Positions 1-11,931 are shown, numbered from the stretch's first letter. The stretch: DNA of 61,810 nt from Burkholderiales bacterium 67-32 (GCA_001898625.1 MKUP01000019.1:1-61810); one strand, 5' to 3'. Notes: generated by a model from the letters alone, not told the origin. Numbers and translations are program-made.

Positions 1-127
<127 letters not shown>

Positions 128-152
128 TTAACGATTACTTGCCTGTCGCCAA

Positions 153-2255
153 TTACTTGGCGCGGGCGCTGATGATTGCGTCGGCGACGTTCTTCGGCGC
201 TTCCGCGTAATGCTTGAATTCCATCGTGTACGTCGCACGACCCTGGGTCGCGGAACGCAGCGAGGTGGAATAACCGAACATCTCGGCCAGGGGAACCTCG
301 GCCTTGATGACCTTGCCGCCGCCGACCATGTCGTCCATGCCCTGGACCATGCCGCGACGCGAGGACAGATCGCCCATCACGGTACCGGCGTAGTCTTCCG
401 GCGTCTCGACCTCCACGGCCATCATGGGCTCGAGCAGCACGGGGTTGGCCTTGCGCATGCCGTCCTTGAAGGCCATCGAGGCAGCCATCTTGAACGCGTT
501 TTCGTTCGAGTCCACGTCGTGGTACGAACCGAAGAACAGCGTGACCTTGACGTCCACCACCGGATAACCGGCCATCACGCCGGCCTGCAGGGTATCGACG
601 CAACCCTTTTCCACGGCCGGGATGAATTCGCGGGGCACCACGCCGCCCTTGATCGCGTCGACGAACTCGAAGCCCTTGCCGGCCTCCTGGGGCTCGACCT
701 TCAGCACCACGTGACCATATTGGCCACGGCCGCCCGACTGCTTGACGAACTTGCCTTCGGACTCTTCGCAAACCTTGCGGATGGTTTCGCGGTAGGCCAC
801 CTGGGGCTTGCCGACGTTGGCGTCAACGCCGAATTCGCGCTTCATGCGGTCGACCAGGATTTCCAGGTGGAGCTCGCCCATGCCGGCAATGATGGTCTGG
901 CCCGATTCCTCATCGGTGCGCACGCGGAACGACGGATCCTCGGCGGCCAGGCGGTTCAGGGCGATGCCCATCTTTTCCTGGTCGGCCTTGGTCTTGGGTT
1001 CGACGGCCTGCGCGATCACGGGCTCGGGGAACTCCATCTTTTCCAGCGTGACGATCGATTCCGGATCGCACAGCGTTTCGCCGGTCGTGACGTCCTTCAG
1101 GCCCACGGCCGCGGCGATGTCGCCCGCCAGCACTTCCTTGATTTCCTCACGCTGGTTGGCGTGCATCTGCAGAATACGGCCGACGCGCTCTTTCTTGCCC
1201 TTGATCGCGTTGTAGACGGTGTCGCCGGAGTTCAGCACGCCCGAGTACACGCGGATGAAGGTCAACTGGCCGACGAACGGATCCGTCATCAGCTTGAACG
1301 CCAGCGCCGAGAACTTTTCCTTGTCGTCGGCCTTGCGAACCACCGGCTGGTCGTTCTCGTCGGTACCGTCGACCGGGGGGATGTCGACCGGCGAGGGCAG
1401 GTAATCGATGACCGCGTCCAGCATGGCCTGCACGCCCTTGTTCTTGAAGGCGGTGCCGCACAGCATGGGCTGGATTTCGCCGGCGATGGTGCGCTGGCGG
1501 ATGGCGGACTTGATCTCGGCTTCCGACAGCTCGCCGGATTCCAGGTACTTGTTCATCAGCTCTTCGGACGACTCGGCAGCCGCCTCGACCAGCTTCTCGT
1601 GCCATTCGCTGCAGGTGTCGGCCAGCTCGGCGGGGATGTCTTCGTATTCGAACTTGGTACCCTGGCTGGCGTCATCCCACACGATGGCCTTCATCTTGAC
1701 CAGGTCGACCACGCCCTTGAACGAGTCTTCGGCGCCGATCGGCACTTGCAGCGGGATCGGGTTGGCCTTCAGGCGCAGACGCATCTGCTCGTAGACCTTG
1801 AAGAAGTTCGCGCCGGTACGGTCCATCTTGTTGACGAACGCGAGACGAGGCACGCCATACTTGTTGGCCTGGCGCCAGACGGTTTCCGACTGGGGCTGCA
1901 CGCCGCCCACGGCGCAATACACCATGCAGGCGCCGTCGAGCACGCGCATGGAGCGTTCGACTTCAATCGTGAAGTCCACGTGCCCCGGGGTGTCGATGAT
2001 GTTGAAGCGATGCTCGGGATAGTTGCCCGCCATGCCCTTCCAGAAGCAGGTGGTGGCAGCCGAGGTGATCGTGATGCCGCGTTCCTGCTCCTGCTCCATC
2101 CAGTCCATCGTGGCGGCGCCGTCGTGCACTTCGCCAAGCTTGTGGTTGACGCCCGTATAGAACAGGATACGTTCGGTGGTGGTGGTCTTCCCTGCGTCGA
2201 TGTGCGCAGAGATGCCGATGTTGCGGTAGCGCTCGATCGGGGTCTTGCGGGCCAT
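153..2255 (-). CDS. fusA: Elongation factor G
   Basis: EF-G, the GTPase that catalyses ribosomal translocation and, with RRF, ribosome recycling. It has 700 residues, the normal family length. The G-domain motifs are intact: G1 AHIDAGKT near residue 17, G3 DTPGHVDF near 88, and G4 NKMD near 142. The start is placed at [12 protein letters not shown]. An in-frame ATG 57 bp upstream would add a non-homologous extension running back toward rpsG. It is third in the str operon, 78 bp after rpsG and 55 bp before tuf. Confidence 0.98.
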   Translation of the reverse strand: MARKTPIERYRNIGISAHIDAGKTTTTERILFYTGVNHKLGEVHDGAATMDWMEQEQERGITITSAATTCFWKGMAGNYPEHRFNIIDTPGHVDFTIEVERSMRVLDGACMVYCAVGGVQPQSETVWRQANKYGVPRLAFVNKMDRTGANFFKVYEQMRLRLKANPIPLQVPIGAEDSFKGVVDLVKMKAIVWDDASQGTKFEYEDIPAELADTCSEWHEKLVEAAAESSEELMNKYLESGELSEAEIKSAIRQRTIAGEIQPMLCGTAFKNKGVQAMLDAVIDYLPSPVDIPPVDGTDENDQPVVRKADDKEKFSALAFKLMTDPFVGQLTFIRVYSGVLNSGDTVYNAIKGKKERVGRILQMHANQREEIKEVLAGDIAAAVGLKDVTTGETLCDPESIVTLEKMEFPEPVIAQAVEPKTKADQEKMGIALNRLAAEDPSFRVRTDEESGQTIIAGMGELHLEILVDRMKREFGVDANVGKPQVAYRETIRKVCEESEGKFVKQSGGRGQYGHVVLKVEPQEAGKGFEFVDAIKGGVVPREFIPAVEKGCVDTLQAGVMAGYPVVDVKVTLFFGSYHDVDSNENAFKMAASMAFKDGMRKANPVLLEPMMAVEVETPEDYAGTVMGDLSSRRGMVQGMDDMVGGGKVIKAEVPLAEMFGYSTSLRSATQGRATYTMEFKHYAEAPKNVADAIISARAK

Positions 2256-2333
2256 GATCGGATTTCCTTGGTGACTGGACTGGTTGGCCCACGGCGATCG
2301 GCCGCGGGCCATTTGAGAAACGAAGAGTGCTGC

Positions 2334-2804
2334 TTACCAGCGGAAGTGGCTGAATGCCTTGTTGGCTTCGGCCATCTTGTGCGTGTCGTCGCGCTTCTTG
2401 ACCGCGCCGCCGCGGCCTTCGGACGCATCCATCAGTTCGCCGGCCAGGCGCAGGTCCATGGACTTCTCGCCACGCTTCTTGGCGGCCTCGCGAACCCAAC
2501 GCATAGCCAAGGCCAGGCGGCGCACGGGGCGCACTTCAACCGGCACTTGGTAGTTGGCGCCGCCGACCCGGCGGCTCTTGACCTCGACGATGGGCTTGAC
2601 GTTGCCGATCGCCTGACCGAACACCTCGATGGGGTCCTTGCCGGTCTTGGTCTGGATTTGTTCGAGGGCGCCATAAACGATCCGCTCTGCAACGGCCTTC
2701 TTGCCGGAGAGCATGACGACGTTCATGAATTTGGCGAGTTCAACGCTGCCGAACTTGGGATCGGGCAGGATTTCACGCTTGGGTACTTCGCGACGACGAG
2801 GCAT
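2334..2804 (-). CDS. rpsG: 30S ribosomal protein S7
   Basis: S7 has 156 residues and starts [20 protein letters not shown]. It nucleates assembly of the 16S rRNA 3' major domain (30S head). Family residues are visible throughout, including the basic MPRRR start, the [12 protein letters not shown] loop and the C-terminal [15 protein letters not shown]-like end. It is the second gene of the str operon. The 152-bp spacer after rpsL (2805-2956) is GC-rich with inverted-repeat potential. In E. coli this spacer holds the S7 translational operator; the same role here is possible but cannot be confirmed by eye. Confidence 0.98.
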   Translation of the reverse strand: MPRRREVPKREILPDPKFGSVELAKFMNVVMLSGKKAVAERIVYGALEQIQTKTGKDPIEVFGQAIGNVKPIVEVKSRRVGGANYQVPVEVRPVRRLALAMRWVREAAKKRGEKSMDLRLAGELMDASEGRGGAVKKRDDTHKMAEANKAFSHFRW

Positions 2805-2956
2805 TTCTACTTCCTATGTCTTCAGTTGAACCGCGGGCTTTCGCCTACGGCCGTGGCCTGTCATGGTGGGCTTGCGCCCCGACGGGCCCCTTACTCGCGC
2901 CGCCCCTGCAGGTCAGGGCGCGGCAACGCAACGGGTAAAGCGGCAAGACCTGGAGA

Positions 2957-3334
2957 TCAGGCCTTCTTGGGGCGCTTGGCGCCGTACTTCGAGCGGGACT
3001 GCTTGCGATCCTTCACGCCTTGCAGGTCCAGCGAGCCGCGGACGATGTGGTAGCGCACACCCGGGAGATCCTTCACCCGGCCGCCGCGCACCAGAACCAC
3101 CGAGTGCTCCTGCAGGTTGTGGCCTTCACCGCCGATGTACGAAATGACTTCGAAACCGTTGGTCAGGCGCACCTTGGCGACCTTACGCAGAGCCGAGTTC
3201 GGCTTCTTGGGGGTCGTGGTGTAGACACGGGTGCAGACGCCGCGACGCTGCGGGCTGCTTTCAAGAGCGGGCGACTTGCTCTTGGCGTGGCTGGATTCGC
3301 GCGGCTTGCGCACGAGTTGGCTGATAGTTGGCAT
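2957..3334 (-). CDS. rpsL: 30S ribosomal protein S12
   Basis: S12 is the decoding-centre protein, here 125 residues. The streptomycin-site residues are wild type: Lys43 in TTTPKKPNS and Lys88 in GGRVKDLPG. Asp89, which is methylthiolated in many bacteria, is also present. The start ATG follows a GGAAGAGGGC-like ribosome binding site. It is the first gene of the str operon, served by the promoter at 3649-3678. Confidence 0.98.
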   Translation of the reverse strand: MPTISQLVRKPRESSHAKSKSPALESSPQRRGVCTRVYTTTPKKPNSALRKVAKVRLTNGFEVISYIGGEGHNLQEHSVVLVRGGRVKDLPGVRYHIVRGSLDLQGVKDRKQSRSKYGAKRPKKA

Positions 3335-3648
3335 AAGCCCTCTTCCGTAACCTTTTGGGGTCTTTTGGTTAGGTCTGCGGCCTACGTCACAAGGCCCAGA
3401 CGTCTACAACAAGCCATCCGGCAGCGCGGCCCCGAGCAGGAAGCCGCGACCGGGGCGAACCGGAAGAGGAACATGCACGGGCCGCACGATCGTGCGGCAT
3501 GAAAACCTGCTGGGGGAGGAACGCCGCGACGCGGCTCTTGAGAAAGGCAGGATTTGCGGGACATCCGAGCGATTGTGCCTGCCGGATATTGCAATTCTGC
3601 ACATCAAAGAACGCGCGGCCCGGGCGAGCCGACTCCAGAGAGCTTGCC
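3335..3648 (-). promoter_or_regulatory. Long untranslated leader of the rpsL operon
   Basis: The predicted start site near 3642 lies about 308 nt before the rpsL ATG. The leader carries a perfect 18-bp palindrome, GCCGCACGATCGTGCGGC, at 3481-3498. Open frames are present, but none has a convincing ribosome binding site or recognisable product. Whether the leader has a regulatory role is unknown. Confidence 0.5.
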
Positions 3649-3678
3649 ATAATAGCCCGGGCAAAACCAGGCTGTCAA
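3649..3678 (-). promoter_or_regulatory. Sigma-70 promoter of the rpsL-rpsG-fusA-tuf operon
   Basis: On the minus strand a perfect -35 box TTGACA (3678-3673) is followed by an 18-bp spacer and TATTAT (3654-3649), one mismatch from TATAAT. It points at rpsL with no other gene between. This is the best promoter match found by eye in the window, as expected for a highly expressed ribosomal operon. Confidence 0.85.
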
Positions 3679-3711
3679 TGCAAACCCTGGCGTGGACGTC
3701 TATCCATATAT

Positions 3712-3743
3712 ACAAAACGGCGACAGGAGCACGCCTGTCGCCG
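3712..3743 (-). terminator. Rho-independent terminator after the FAD oxidoreductase
   Basis: A perfect 10-bp stem (CGGCGACAGG / CCTGTCGCCG at 3718-3743) with a 6-nt loop is followed on the minus strand by TTTT. It begins 11 bp past the stop codon at 3754. It ends the liv-oxidoreductase unit just upstream of the rpsL promoter and so insulates the two. Confidence 0.85.
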
Positions 3744-3753
3744 ATACCGCACA

Positions 3754-4980
3754 TTATAGCCGGCGCACCTCGGGCGGCTCCTGCACCTGCGGGGCGGCGG
3801 CCGCCAGGATCTCCGCCCGGTCGCCGCTCAGCGGCGGATAGATGCGCTGGCCGTTGATGGTCCGCTTGGTCGTCTTGGCGGCGTCCCGGGTGGAAATAAC
3901 CCGGCGGTCCCAGCCGCCCGTATAGACCGCGCCCCAGGGGCCCAGGTCCAGCACCGTCACGTACCAGTCTATATATAGGGGAAGCATGGGCTGGCCGATC
4001 AGGTCGGCGGCGACGTTATGGCCAGCATAGCGGCCCATGGGACGGCCGTGCTGGCAGGACATCACCGACGCATGGGTGCCGTCCAGCACGGCGCGGGCCG
4101 CGTCCCCCGCCGCGTAGACGCCGGCCACGCCTCGCACGCGCATGAACTCGTCGACGTCCAGGCGGCCCAACCGGTCTTTTTCGCCCGGAATCGCGGCGCC
4201 CAGCGCATTGGCCCGCATGCCGCCGCACCACACCACGGTCGGCGCCTCCAGGCGCTGGCCGTCCGCCAGCGTGACGCCCCGGCCATCTACCGACACGATC
4301 GAGATCCCCGTGCGCATCTCCACCCCCAGCTCACCCAGCGCCTCGACGATGACCGCGCGCGCCTCGTCGCCCATGTCCGGGCCGATCAGCGGGCTCGCAT
4401 CGGCCAGGATCACCCGCGGCCGGGCCTCGCCCGGCGTCCCGGCGGCCATCGCCGCCAGGCGCGCCGGCAGTTCCGAGGCAAGCTCGATGCCGGTCAGCCC
4501 CGCGCCGACGACCAGCACGCGCAGCCGGTCCGGATCGCCGCCGGCCGCCAGCGCACGCAGATGGGCGTCGAGCCGCCTGGCCTCCTGGTACGTATCGATG
4601 TCGAAAGCGTGCCCGGCCAGGCCGGGGATGGGCGGACGCTGCAAGCCGCTGCCCAGCGCGTACACCAGGCGATCGTACTCGAGGACCTCGCGGCCGGCCT
4701 CGGTACGGACGGTCACGGTGCGGCGCCCGATGTCGATCGCGGCAACGTCCCCGCGCACCCGCTCCACGCCCACCGGATCCAGCACGCGATCCAGCGGCAC
4801 GAGCGTGGCCGCCAGGTCCTCTTCATAGTTGCGGACACGGATGCTGTGGAAATCGTTCCGCTCCACCAGCGTCACCCGGACTTCGCCCGGGCCCACGCCG
4901 TGCTCGTCCAGCTTGCGCGCGGCTCCGACCGCGCTCCACAGGCCGGCGAATCCGCCCCCCAATACGACGATGCGTTTCAT
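3754..4980 (-). CDS. FAD-dependent NADH dehydrogenase-like oxidoreductase (NDH-2 type)
   Basis: This 408-residue protein has two dinucleotide-binding folds. The N-terminal FAD motif is GGGFAG (residues 8-13), and a second GAGLTG motif near residue 160 should bind NAD(P)H. A C-terminal FAD segment reads VYAAGDAA. It resembles the type II NADH dehydrogenase / sulfide:quinone reductase superfamily; no redox-active CxxC is apparent, which favours NDH-2 over disulfide reductases. It lies 38 bp after livF on the same strand and is probably the last gene of that transcript. Its substrate is unknown, and a link to the compound imported by the liv system is only inferred from position. Confidence 0.8.
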   Translation of the reverse strand: MKRIVVLGGGFAGLWSAVGAARKLDEHGVGPGEVRVTLVERNDFHSIRVRNYEEDLAATLVPLDRVLDPVGVERVRGDVAAIDIGRRTVTVRTEAGREVLEYDRLVYALGSGLQRPPIPGLAGHAFDIDTYQEARRLDAHLRALAAGGDPDRLRVLVVGAGLTGIELASELPARLAAMAAGTPGEARPRVILADASPLIGPDMGDEARAVIVEALGELGVEMRTGISIVSVDGRGVTLADGQRLEAPTVVWCGGMRANALGAAIPGEKDRLGRLDVDEFMRVRGVAGVYAAGDAARAVLDGTHASVMSCQHGRPMGRYAGHNVAADLIGQPMLPLYIDWYVTVLDLGPWGAVYTGGWDRRVISTRDAAKTTKRTINGQRIYPPLSGDRAEILAAAAPQVQEPPEVRRL

Positions 4981-5018
4981 CTAGACAACTCCTTCAGAAT
5001 AAATCGCGGATGGCCGCC

Positions 5019-6493
<1,475 letters not shown>

Positions 6494-6501
<8 letters not shown>

Positions 6502-7531
6502 CGGTGTCCTCCCGGCCCGCCAGGGCGCCGTACAGGCCGCGCCGCGCGAACAGCACGACGGCCACCACGAACACGCCGAAGACGCCCAGCCAGTGAGTAC
6601 GGATCAGGTCCGCCGCCACGCCCGGCAGTTCGAGCGGCATGCTGGACAGGAACTCTTCCAGCAGCACGAAGGCCGCCGCCCCCACGATCGGCCCCAGCAG
6701 TGTCGCCATGCCGCCCAGCACGCACATCAGCACCAGGTCCCCCGACAGGGTCCAGCTCATGTACGAAGGCGACGCGAAACGGGCCAGATTGCCCAGCAGC
6801 ACTCCCGCCACCACCACGATCATCGCCGACAGCACATAGGCGGCAAGCCGGTAGCGCAGGATGGGAAAGCCCAGGGCCTGCATGCGGCGCGGATTCTGGC
6901 GGCTCCCGCGCAGGACCATGCCGAAGCGCGAGCCGATCAGCCGACGGCACAGGGCACAGACGGCCGTCAGCACGACCAGCGCCAACAGGTAGAACTGGTA
7001 GGGATCGTCCAGCGACAGACCCGGCACGCGGCTGTGCTGCGCGATGGTCAGCCCGTCGTCGCCGCCGTACTGCTTCAGGCTGATCGCCAGAAAATAGAAC
7101 ATCTGGGCGAAAGCCAGCGTGATCATGATGAACGCCATGCCGCTCGTCTTCAGGCAGATGAACCCCACGACCAGCGCCACGGCCGCGCCGACGGCCAGCG
7201 CCACCGCCAGATGGACCAACCCCGAATCCACGCCGTGGGCCGACAGGATACCCACCGAGTACGCGCCGATGCCCAGGTACATCGCATGGCCCAGGCTGAC
7301 CATGCCGCCGTATCCCAGCACCAGGTTCAGGCCCACGGCCGCCAGCCCGAGGATCATGATGCGCGCGACCAGGCCGAGCCAGAACGGCTGGCCCAGCAGA
7401 TGGGCGGCCACTGGGACGAGGCACAGCGCCAGGAAGACCGCGGCGGCCGGCGCGGCGCGCCGGACCGCCATTGCGCCGGCCGTATTCGCGCCGCGCGGCG
7501 GCGCGTCCTTGGCATACAGGGTGGAGTTCAT
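6494..7531 (-). CDS. livM: ABC transporter permease, LivM type
   Basis: Inner-membrane permease of the liv-type importer, 345 residues with about nine hydrophobic segments. The LivM signature region GLNLVLGYGGMVSLGHAM lies near residue 65. It overlaps livG by 8 bp and livH by 4 bp. It pairs with livH to form the translocation pore. Confidence 0.92.
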
Positions 7532-8448
7532 GCGTGCCTCACTGGAAAGAGCCCGTGCGGGCGCATGGCGAGCACCAGCGCCATCAGCAGGTAGATGAGC
7601 ATGGACGCCACCGCTGGGCCCGCGGCCTGGGCGAAGGCCTTGCTTGCCAGCGCGTCGAACACCGCCGGCAGGAAGGCGCGCCCCAGCGTGTCGATCAGGC
7701 CGACCAGCAGCGCACCATGGAACGCCCCGCGTATGGAGCCGATGCCACCGGTCACGATGACCACCAGGGTCAGCACCAGCACGGGTTCGCCCATGCCGGG
7801 CTGCACCGACAGGATGGGACCGGCCATCACGCCCGCGAGTCCCGCAAGACCCGCCCCCACCCCGAAGATCAGCGCATTCAGCAGGCGGATGTTGACCCCC
7901 ATCGCGCCCACCATTTCCGCATCGGCCGCGCCGGCGCGTATCAGCATGCCCACGCGCGTCCGGTTGATCAGGACATAAAGCGCGAGGCCCGCCGCCAGCC
8001 CGACCGCGATGATGGCGAACCGGTACGCGGGGTACGGGAAGCCGAACAGCTCCACCGTTCCGGACAGCGCCCGCGGCACGTTGATGTAGACCGGCGCCGG
8101 GCCCCAGGCGAAGCGCACGATCTCGTTGAAGACCAGGATCAGGCCGAACGTGGCCAGCACCTGGTCCAGGTGGTCGCGCGTGTACAGGCCAGCCAGCACC
8201 AGACGGTCGACCGCCAGGCCGATCAGTATGGTGGCGGGCACGGCCAACAGCAGCGCCAGCAGGAAGGAATCGAAGGCCCCCAGCATGGCCGCCGCCAGAT
8301 AGGCGCCCATCATGTAGAGCGATCCGTGCGCGAGATTGACGAAGTTCATGATCCCGAACACCAGCGTCAGGCCAGCCGACATCAGGAACAGCAGGATGCC
8401 GAGTTGCAGGCCGTTGAGCACCTGGGTAGCGATGAGTTGAGCGTTCAT
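7528..8448 (-). CDS. livH: ABC transporter permease, LivH type
   Basis: The second permease, 306 residues. The LivH signature LVFGIMNFVNLAHGSLYMMG is near the N terminus. The start is set at MNAQLIATQV, 10 bp after the receptor gene's stop; an in-frame ATG 42 bp upstream would overlap that gene. The ribosome binding site is weak, so translation may depend on coupling to the upstream gene. Confidence 0.9.
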   Translation of the reverse strand: MNAQLIATQVLNGLQLGILLFLMSAGLTLVFGIMNFVNLAHGSLYMMGAYLAAAMLGAFDSFLLALLLAVPATILIGLAVDRLVLAGLYTRDHLDQVLATFGLILVFNEIVRFAWGPAPVYINVPRALSGTVELFGFPYPAYRFAIIAVGLAAGLALYVLINRTRVGMLIRAGAADAEMVGAMGVNIRLLNALIFGVGAGLAGLAGVMAGPILSVQPGMGEPVLVLTLVVIVTGGIGSIRGAFHGALLVGLIDTLGRAFLPAVFDALASKAFAQAAGPAVASMLIYLLMALVLAMRPHGLFPVRHA

Positions 8449-8458
8449 GGCGCGGGCG

Positions 8459-9646
8459 TCATTCCATCGGGCATTCGGCGTGGTAGGCATCGCGGTGGTC
8501 CTTCAGCGGGGTCGCGATGGTCTTGAGCGTCACGCGGCCGCGCGCGTCCTTCACCACTTCGAACACATGCATGTCCTGGACGGGGAAATTGTTGTTGCCG
8601 AACCTGAACACGCCGCGCACCGACGGAAAGTCGGCCTGCCTGAGCGCCGCCATGAAGGCGCTCTTGTCCTCGACGCGGCCGCCCACCTTCTTCAGCGCCG
8701 AGTCCAGCAGTTGCGCGCCGTCGTAGCTCTGCGCCGCGTAGTGGGAAGGGATGCGTCCATACTTCTTCTCGAACCCGGCCACGAAAACGCGGTTGGCCTC
8801 GTTGTCCAGGTCGGGCCCCCAGGCGGTGCCCGTGATCACCCCCAGGGCGCTTTCACGCTGGGCGGGAAGGTTGATGGCGTCGGTGGTGGACGCGGAAAGC
8901 ACCGGTATCCGGCCCAGCAGTCCCGCCTGCTGGTACTGGCGCAGGAAGTTCACCCCGAGTCCGCCGGGATAGAAGACGAACACGGCATCGGGCTTGCTGG
9001 CCGCGATCCGTGTCAGTTCGGCGGAGAAGTCCTGCTGGCTGAGCGGGGTATAGATTTCGTCCAGCAGGGGCGCCTTGTAGTAGCGTTTGAATCCGGTCAC
9101 GAAATCGAAGCCCGACTGGTAGTTGGGCACCATGGTGATGACCCGCTTGTAGCCCTTGGACGCGGCGTAGTGACCCACGACCTCGGCCTGCTGGTCGTTC
9201 TGCCAGGAGGTGCTGAAGAAGTAGGGCGAGCAGGCCTTGCCCGCCAACTGGCTGGGTCCAGCGTTGGTCCCGATCAGGAAAACCTTCTTCTGCGTGATGC
9301 GCGGATGCACGGCCAGCATGACGTTCGAGAACGTCACCCCGACGATGATGGGTACGTCGTTGCGACCCGTCAGGCTCTCGACCAGTTGCACACCCACCTC
9401 CGGCTTGAGCTGGCTGTCCGCCTTGACCACGCGGATCTCCCGGCCGCCCAGCTTGCCGCCGTTGCGATCCAGATAGAGCATGAAGCCGTCGTACATGTCC
9501 TGGCCCAGCGCGGCCTGCGGACCCGACAGTTCGGCCATGAAGCCGACCTTCAGTTTCTCCTGCCCGGCCGCATTCGCGGCGGCCAGAGTCGCCAGGGCCA
9601 TGCAAGCCCCGGTGCAGACGCCCATCAGGCGATGATGCTTTCTCAT
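8459..9646 (-). CDS. Periplasmic solute receptor of the liv-type ABC importer
   Basis: A type I periplasmic binding protein of the Leu/Ile/Val-binding family, 395 residues. It starts at MRKHHRLMG with a strong ribosome binding site (GGAAGGAGA) and an AlaXAla-like signal peptide end before QEKLKVGFMAELSG. A longer in-frame start has no such site and would run into the operator region. Such receptors in this bacterial group often bind aromatic acids or amides rather than amino acids, so the ligand is open. It is first in the operon and divergent from the Rrf2-family regulator. Confidence 0.88.
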   Translation of the reverse strand: MRKHHRLMGVCTGACMALATLAAANAAGQEKLKVGFMAELSGPQAALGQDMYDGFMLYLDRNGGKLGGREIRVVKADSQLKPEVGVQLVESLTGRNDVPIIVGVTFSNVMLAVHPRITQKKVFLIGTNAGPSQLAGKACSPYFFSTSWQNDQQAEVVGHYAASKGYKRVITMVPNYQSGFDFVTGFKRYYKAPLLDEIYTPLSQQDFSAELTRIAASKPDAVFVFYPGGLGVNFLRQYQQAGLLGRIPVLSASTTDAINLPAQRESALGVITGTAWGPDLDNEANRVFVAGFEKKYGRIPSHYAAQSYDGAQLLDSALKKVGGRVEDKSAFMAALRQADFPSVRGVFRFGNNNFPVQDMHVFEVVKDARGRVTLKTIATPLKDHRDAYHAECPME

Positions 9647-9716
9647 GTTGTCTCCTTCCGCCCGCCTTGTCGCGAACGCTATCGTTACCGGCCCGCATCT
9701 CGTCGTTCCCGGCCAC

Positions 9717-9808
9717 AATCTGGATATTTAATAACCAGATTCAGGAGCGGATTCTGGTCTCGTTCCGAACGCTAGTCAATCACAATCTGGATGTGTATAG
9801 TCCGGATT
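9717..9808. promoter_or_regulatory. Two matching inverted repeats, probable Rrf2-regulator operators
   Basis: In the divergent spacer, AATCTGG-N11-CCAGATT lies at 9717-9741 and AATCTGG-N11-CCGGATT at 9784-9808. Arm length and spacer are the same and the sites are 67 bp apart. The second overlaps a plausible plus-strand promoter (TAGTCA at 9773-9778, 17 bp, TATAGT at 9796-9801). Paired dyads with this geometry suit a dimeric winged-helix regulator controlling both the liv operon and its own gene. Confidence 0.7.
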
Positions 9809-9829
9809 ATCCATTACGAGGCATGAACC

Positions 9830-10300
9830 ATGAGGATGAGCGAAGGCGTGGAATGGGGCCTGCATTGCTGCGTGGCCCTGGGCTGGATAGGGCAGGACGA
9901 GGTGGTCTCCACCGCCAGGCTGGCGGCCAAGTTCGGCCTGCCAGCCGCCTATCTGAACAAGTCGCTGCAGGCCCTGGTGCGAGCCGGCATCCTGGTGTCG
10001 TCGGCGGGGCCCAAGGGCGGTTTCCGGCTGGCCCGGGCGCCGGCGCGAATCACGCTGCTGGAAGTGGTCGATGCCATCGAGGGCCAGGAGGCGGCATTCC
10101 GCTGTACCGAGATCCGCAGCAACGGCGAAGGCGCCGCGCCCCCTGCCGAATGCCGCCGGCCCTGTGCCATCGCCTCGGCCATGCGCGGCGCCGAAGCCGC
10201 CTGGCGCAAGGAACTGTCGCGCCAGACGATCGCCATGGTCATGAACAAGGCGCCCCGCAGCGCGGCCGAACGCACGGTGCGCTGGCACGCATTCGCCTGA
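9830..10300 (+). CDS. Rrf2-family transcriptional regulator
   Basis: A 156-residue regulator with an N-terminal winged helix (LAAKFGLPAAYLNKSLQALV) and the Rrf2 wing KGGFRLAR. Three cysteines (92, 108, 112) sit where IscR/NsrR-type members hold an Fe-S cluster, but the spacing (x15, x3) is not that of IscR. It may sense redox or iron-sulfur status, or a ligand. The start ATG follows ACGAGG at good spacing; a second ATG two codons later is possible. It is divergent from the liv operon. Confidence 0.85.
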   Translation: MRMSEGVEWGLHCCVALGWIGQDEVVSTARLAAKFGLPAAYLNKSLQALVRAGILVSSAGPKGGFRLARAPARITLLEVVDAIEGQEAAFRCTEIRSNGEGAAPPAECRRPCAIASAMRGAEAAWRKELSRQTIAMVMNKAPRSAAERTVRWHAFA

Positions 10301-10324
10301 ACGCCGTCAGGCCGCCGTTTTTTA
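10295..10324 (+). terminator. Possible weak terminator after the Rrf2 gene
   Basis: A 6-bp stem (GCCTGA / TCAGGC) starts over the stop codon and is followed, after a few bases, by a run of seven T. The stem is short and the T-run is displaced, so termination is only plausible. Confidence 0.35.
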
Positions 10325-10459
10325 GTTACATTTTGATACACAAGGCTGGACGGACTTTGTGCGTTCCGCCTCGGCTTCTTGGCTAGGATGAGCCATCGTA
10401 GGGCAAAGACCGCAGCGTCTTTGGACCCGATCCTCAACCCCGCCTTCAGGAGTCCGACG

Positions 10460-11923
10460 ATGAGCGACAAGACCTCCCTCCCCGGCCACAGCACCACCAG
10501 CGCCGGTGCCCCCGCCCCCAGCGACCGCAATTCGCTGACGGTGGGCAGCGACGGACCGCTGGTCCTGCACGACGTGCATTTCCTCGAACAGATGGCGCAC
10601 TTCAACCGGGAAAAAGTCCCCGAGCGCCAGCCCCACGCCAAGGGCTCGGGCGCGTTCGGCGTCTTCGAGACCACCGAGGACATCTCCCGCTACACCAAGG
10701 CCGCCCTGTTCCAGAAAGGCTGTAAGACCGAGATGCTGGCCCGGTTCTCCACCGTGGCCGGCGAGTCCGGCAGCCCCGACACCTGGCGCGACGTGCGCGG
10801 CTTCTCGCTGAAGTTCTATACGAGCGCGGGCAACTACGACCTGGTCGGCAACAACACGCCCGTCTTCTTCGTGCGCGACCCCATCAAGTTCCCCCACTTC
10901 ATCCGCAGCCAGAAGCGCCTGCCCGACTCCGGCCTGCGCGACGCCCACATGCAATGGGATTTCTGGACCCACAATCCGGAATCCGCGCATCAGGTCACCT
11001 ACCTGATGGGCGATCGGGGCATTCCGCAGTCCTGGCGCCACATGAATGGCTTCGGGTCGCACACCTATATGTGGGTCAACGCGGCCGGCGAGAAATTCTG
11101 GGTCAAGTACCACTTCCACAACCAGCAGGGCGAGAAGAACCTGACCAACGAGGAAGCCGCCCGCATCGCCGGCCAGGACGCCGACTACCATCGGCGCGAC
11201 CTGTTCGAGGCGATCGTGCGCGGGGAACATCCCAAGTGGGTGATGTCGGTGCAGGTCATGCCGTATGCCGAGGCCAAGACCTACCGCTTCAATCCCTTCG
11301 ACCTGACCAAGGTGTGGCCGCACAAGGACTACCCGCTGATCAAGGTCGGCGTGATGACGCTGAACCGCAACCCGGTCAATTTCTTCGCCGAGATCGAGCA
11401 GGCCGCCTTCTCGCCCGGGAATACCGTGCCCGGTATCGGCCTGTCGCCCGACAAGATGCTGCTGGGCCGCGCCTTCGCCTACAACGACGCGCATCGCGCC
11501 CGCATCGGCACCAACTTCCACCAGTTGCCCGTGAACCGTCCGAAGGTGCCGCTCAACACCTACATGTTCGACGGCAACATGACCTATGAACATGCCGGCA
11601 ACGCCGCCACCTACGCGCCCAACAGCCAGGGCCGCGCCTGGGCCGACGGCGGCGCGGCGCCAGAGGAAAGTTGGGAAGTCGACACCAGCCTGGTGCGGGA
11701 GGCCTACAAGCTGCGCAAGGACGACGACGACTTCGGCCAGGCCGGCGCGCTGGTGCGCGACGTGTTCGACGATGCCCAGCGCCAGCGGCTGGTCGATACC
11801 GTGGTGGGCGGGCTGAAGTCGGGCGTGCGCTCGCCGGTGCTCGAGCGCGCGTTCGATTACTGGAAGAAGGTCGACGCCGACATCGGCCGCCGCATCGAGG
11901 CCCAGTACAAGGCCAAGGCGTAG
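10460..11923 (+). CDS. Monofunctional haem catalase (small-subunit type)
   Basis: Catalase that dismutates hydrogen peroxide, 487 residues. Visible motifs: the distal-histidine region [15 protein letters not shown] (near residue 55), [17 protein letters not shown], and the haem-ligand tyrosine region [14 protein letters not shown] near residue 340. Length and lack of a C-terminal flavodoxin-like domain fit clade 3. The start at MSDKTS is chosen because AGGAG precedes it; the open frame extends 81 bp further upstream without support. It appears to be a single-gene unit and may protect against peroxide made by the flavin and molybdenum oxidases nearby (inference). Confidence 0.95.
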   Translation: MSDKTSLPGHSTTSAGAPAPSDRNSLTVGSDGPLVLHDVHFLEQMAHFNREKVPERQPHAKGSGAFGVFETTEDISRYTKAALFQKGCKTEMLARFSTVAGESGSPDTWRDVRGFSLKFYTSAGNYDLVGNNTPVFFVRDPIKFPHFIRSQKRLPDSGLRDAHMQWDFWTHNPESAHQVTYLMGDRGIPQSWRHMNGFGSHTYMWVNAAGEKFWVKYHFHNQQGEKNLTNEEAARIAGQDADYHRRDLFEAIVRGEHPKWVMSVQVMPYAEAKTYRFNPFDLTKVWPHKDYPLIKVGVMTLNRNPVNFFAEIEQAAFSPGNTVPGIGLSPDKMLLGRAFAYNDAHRARIGTNFHQLPVNRPKVPLNTYMFDGNMTYEHAGNAATYAPNSQGRAWADGGAAPEESWEVDTSLVREAYKLRKDDDDFGQAGALVRDVFDDAQRQRLVDTVVGGLKSGVRSPVLERAFDYWKKVDADIGRRIEAQYKAKA

Positions 11924-11931
11924 GTCCACGC

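Noticed and set aside
210-3053. 947-codon open frame on the plus strand opposite fusA and rpsG
   Set aside because: It is a mirror of GC-rich coding sequence. The translation is low-complexity His/Arg/Gly/Val without domains, and fusA and rpsG are certain on the other strand.
3387-3754. Small open frames in the rpsL leader
   Set aside because: No convincing ribosome binding site or recognisable sequence; they overlap a promoter and a terminator.
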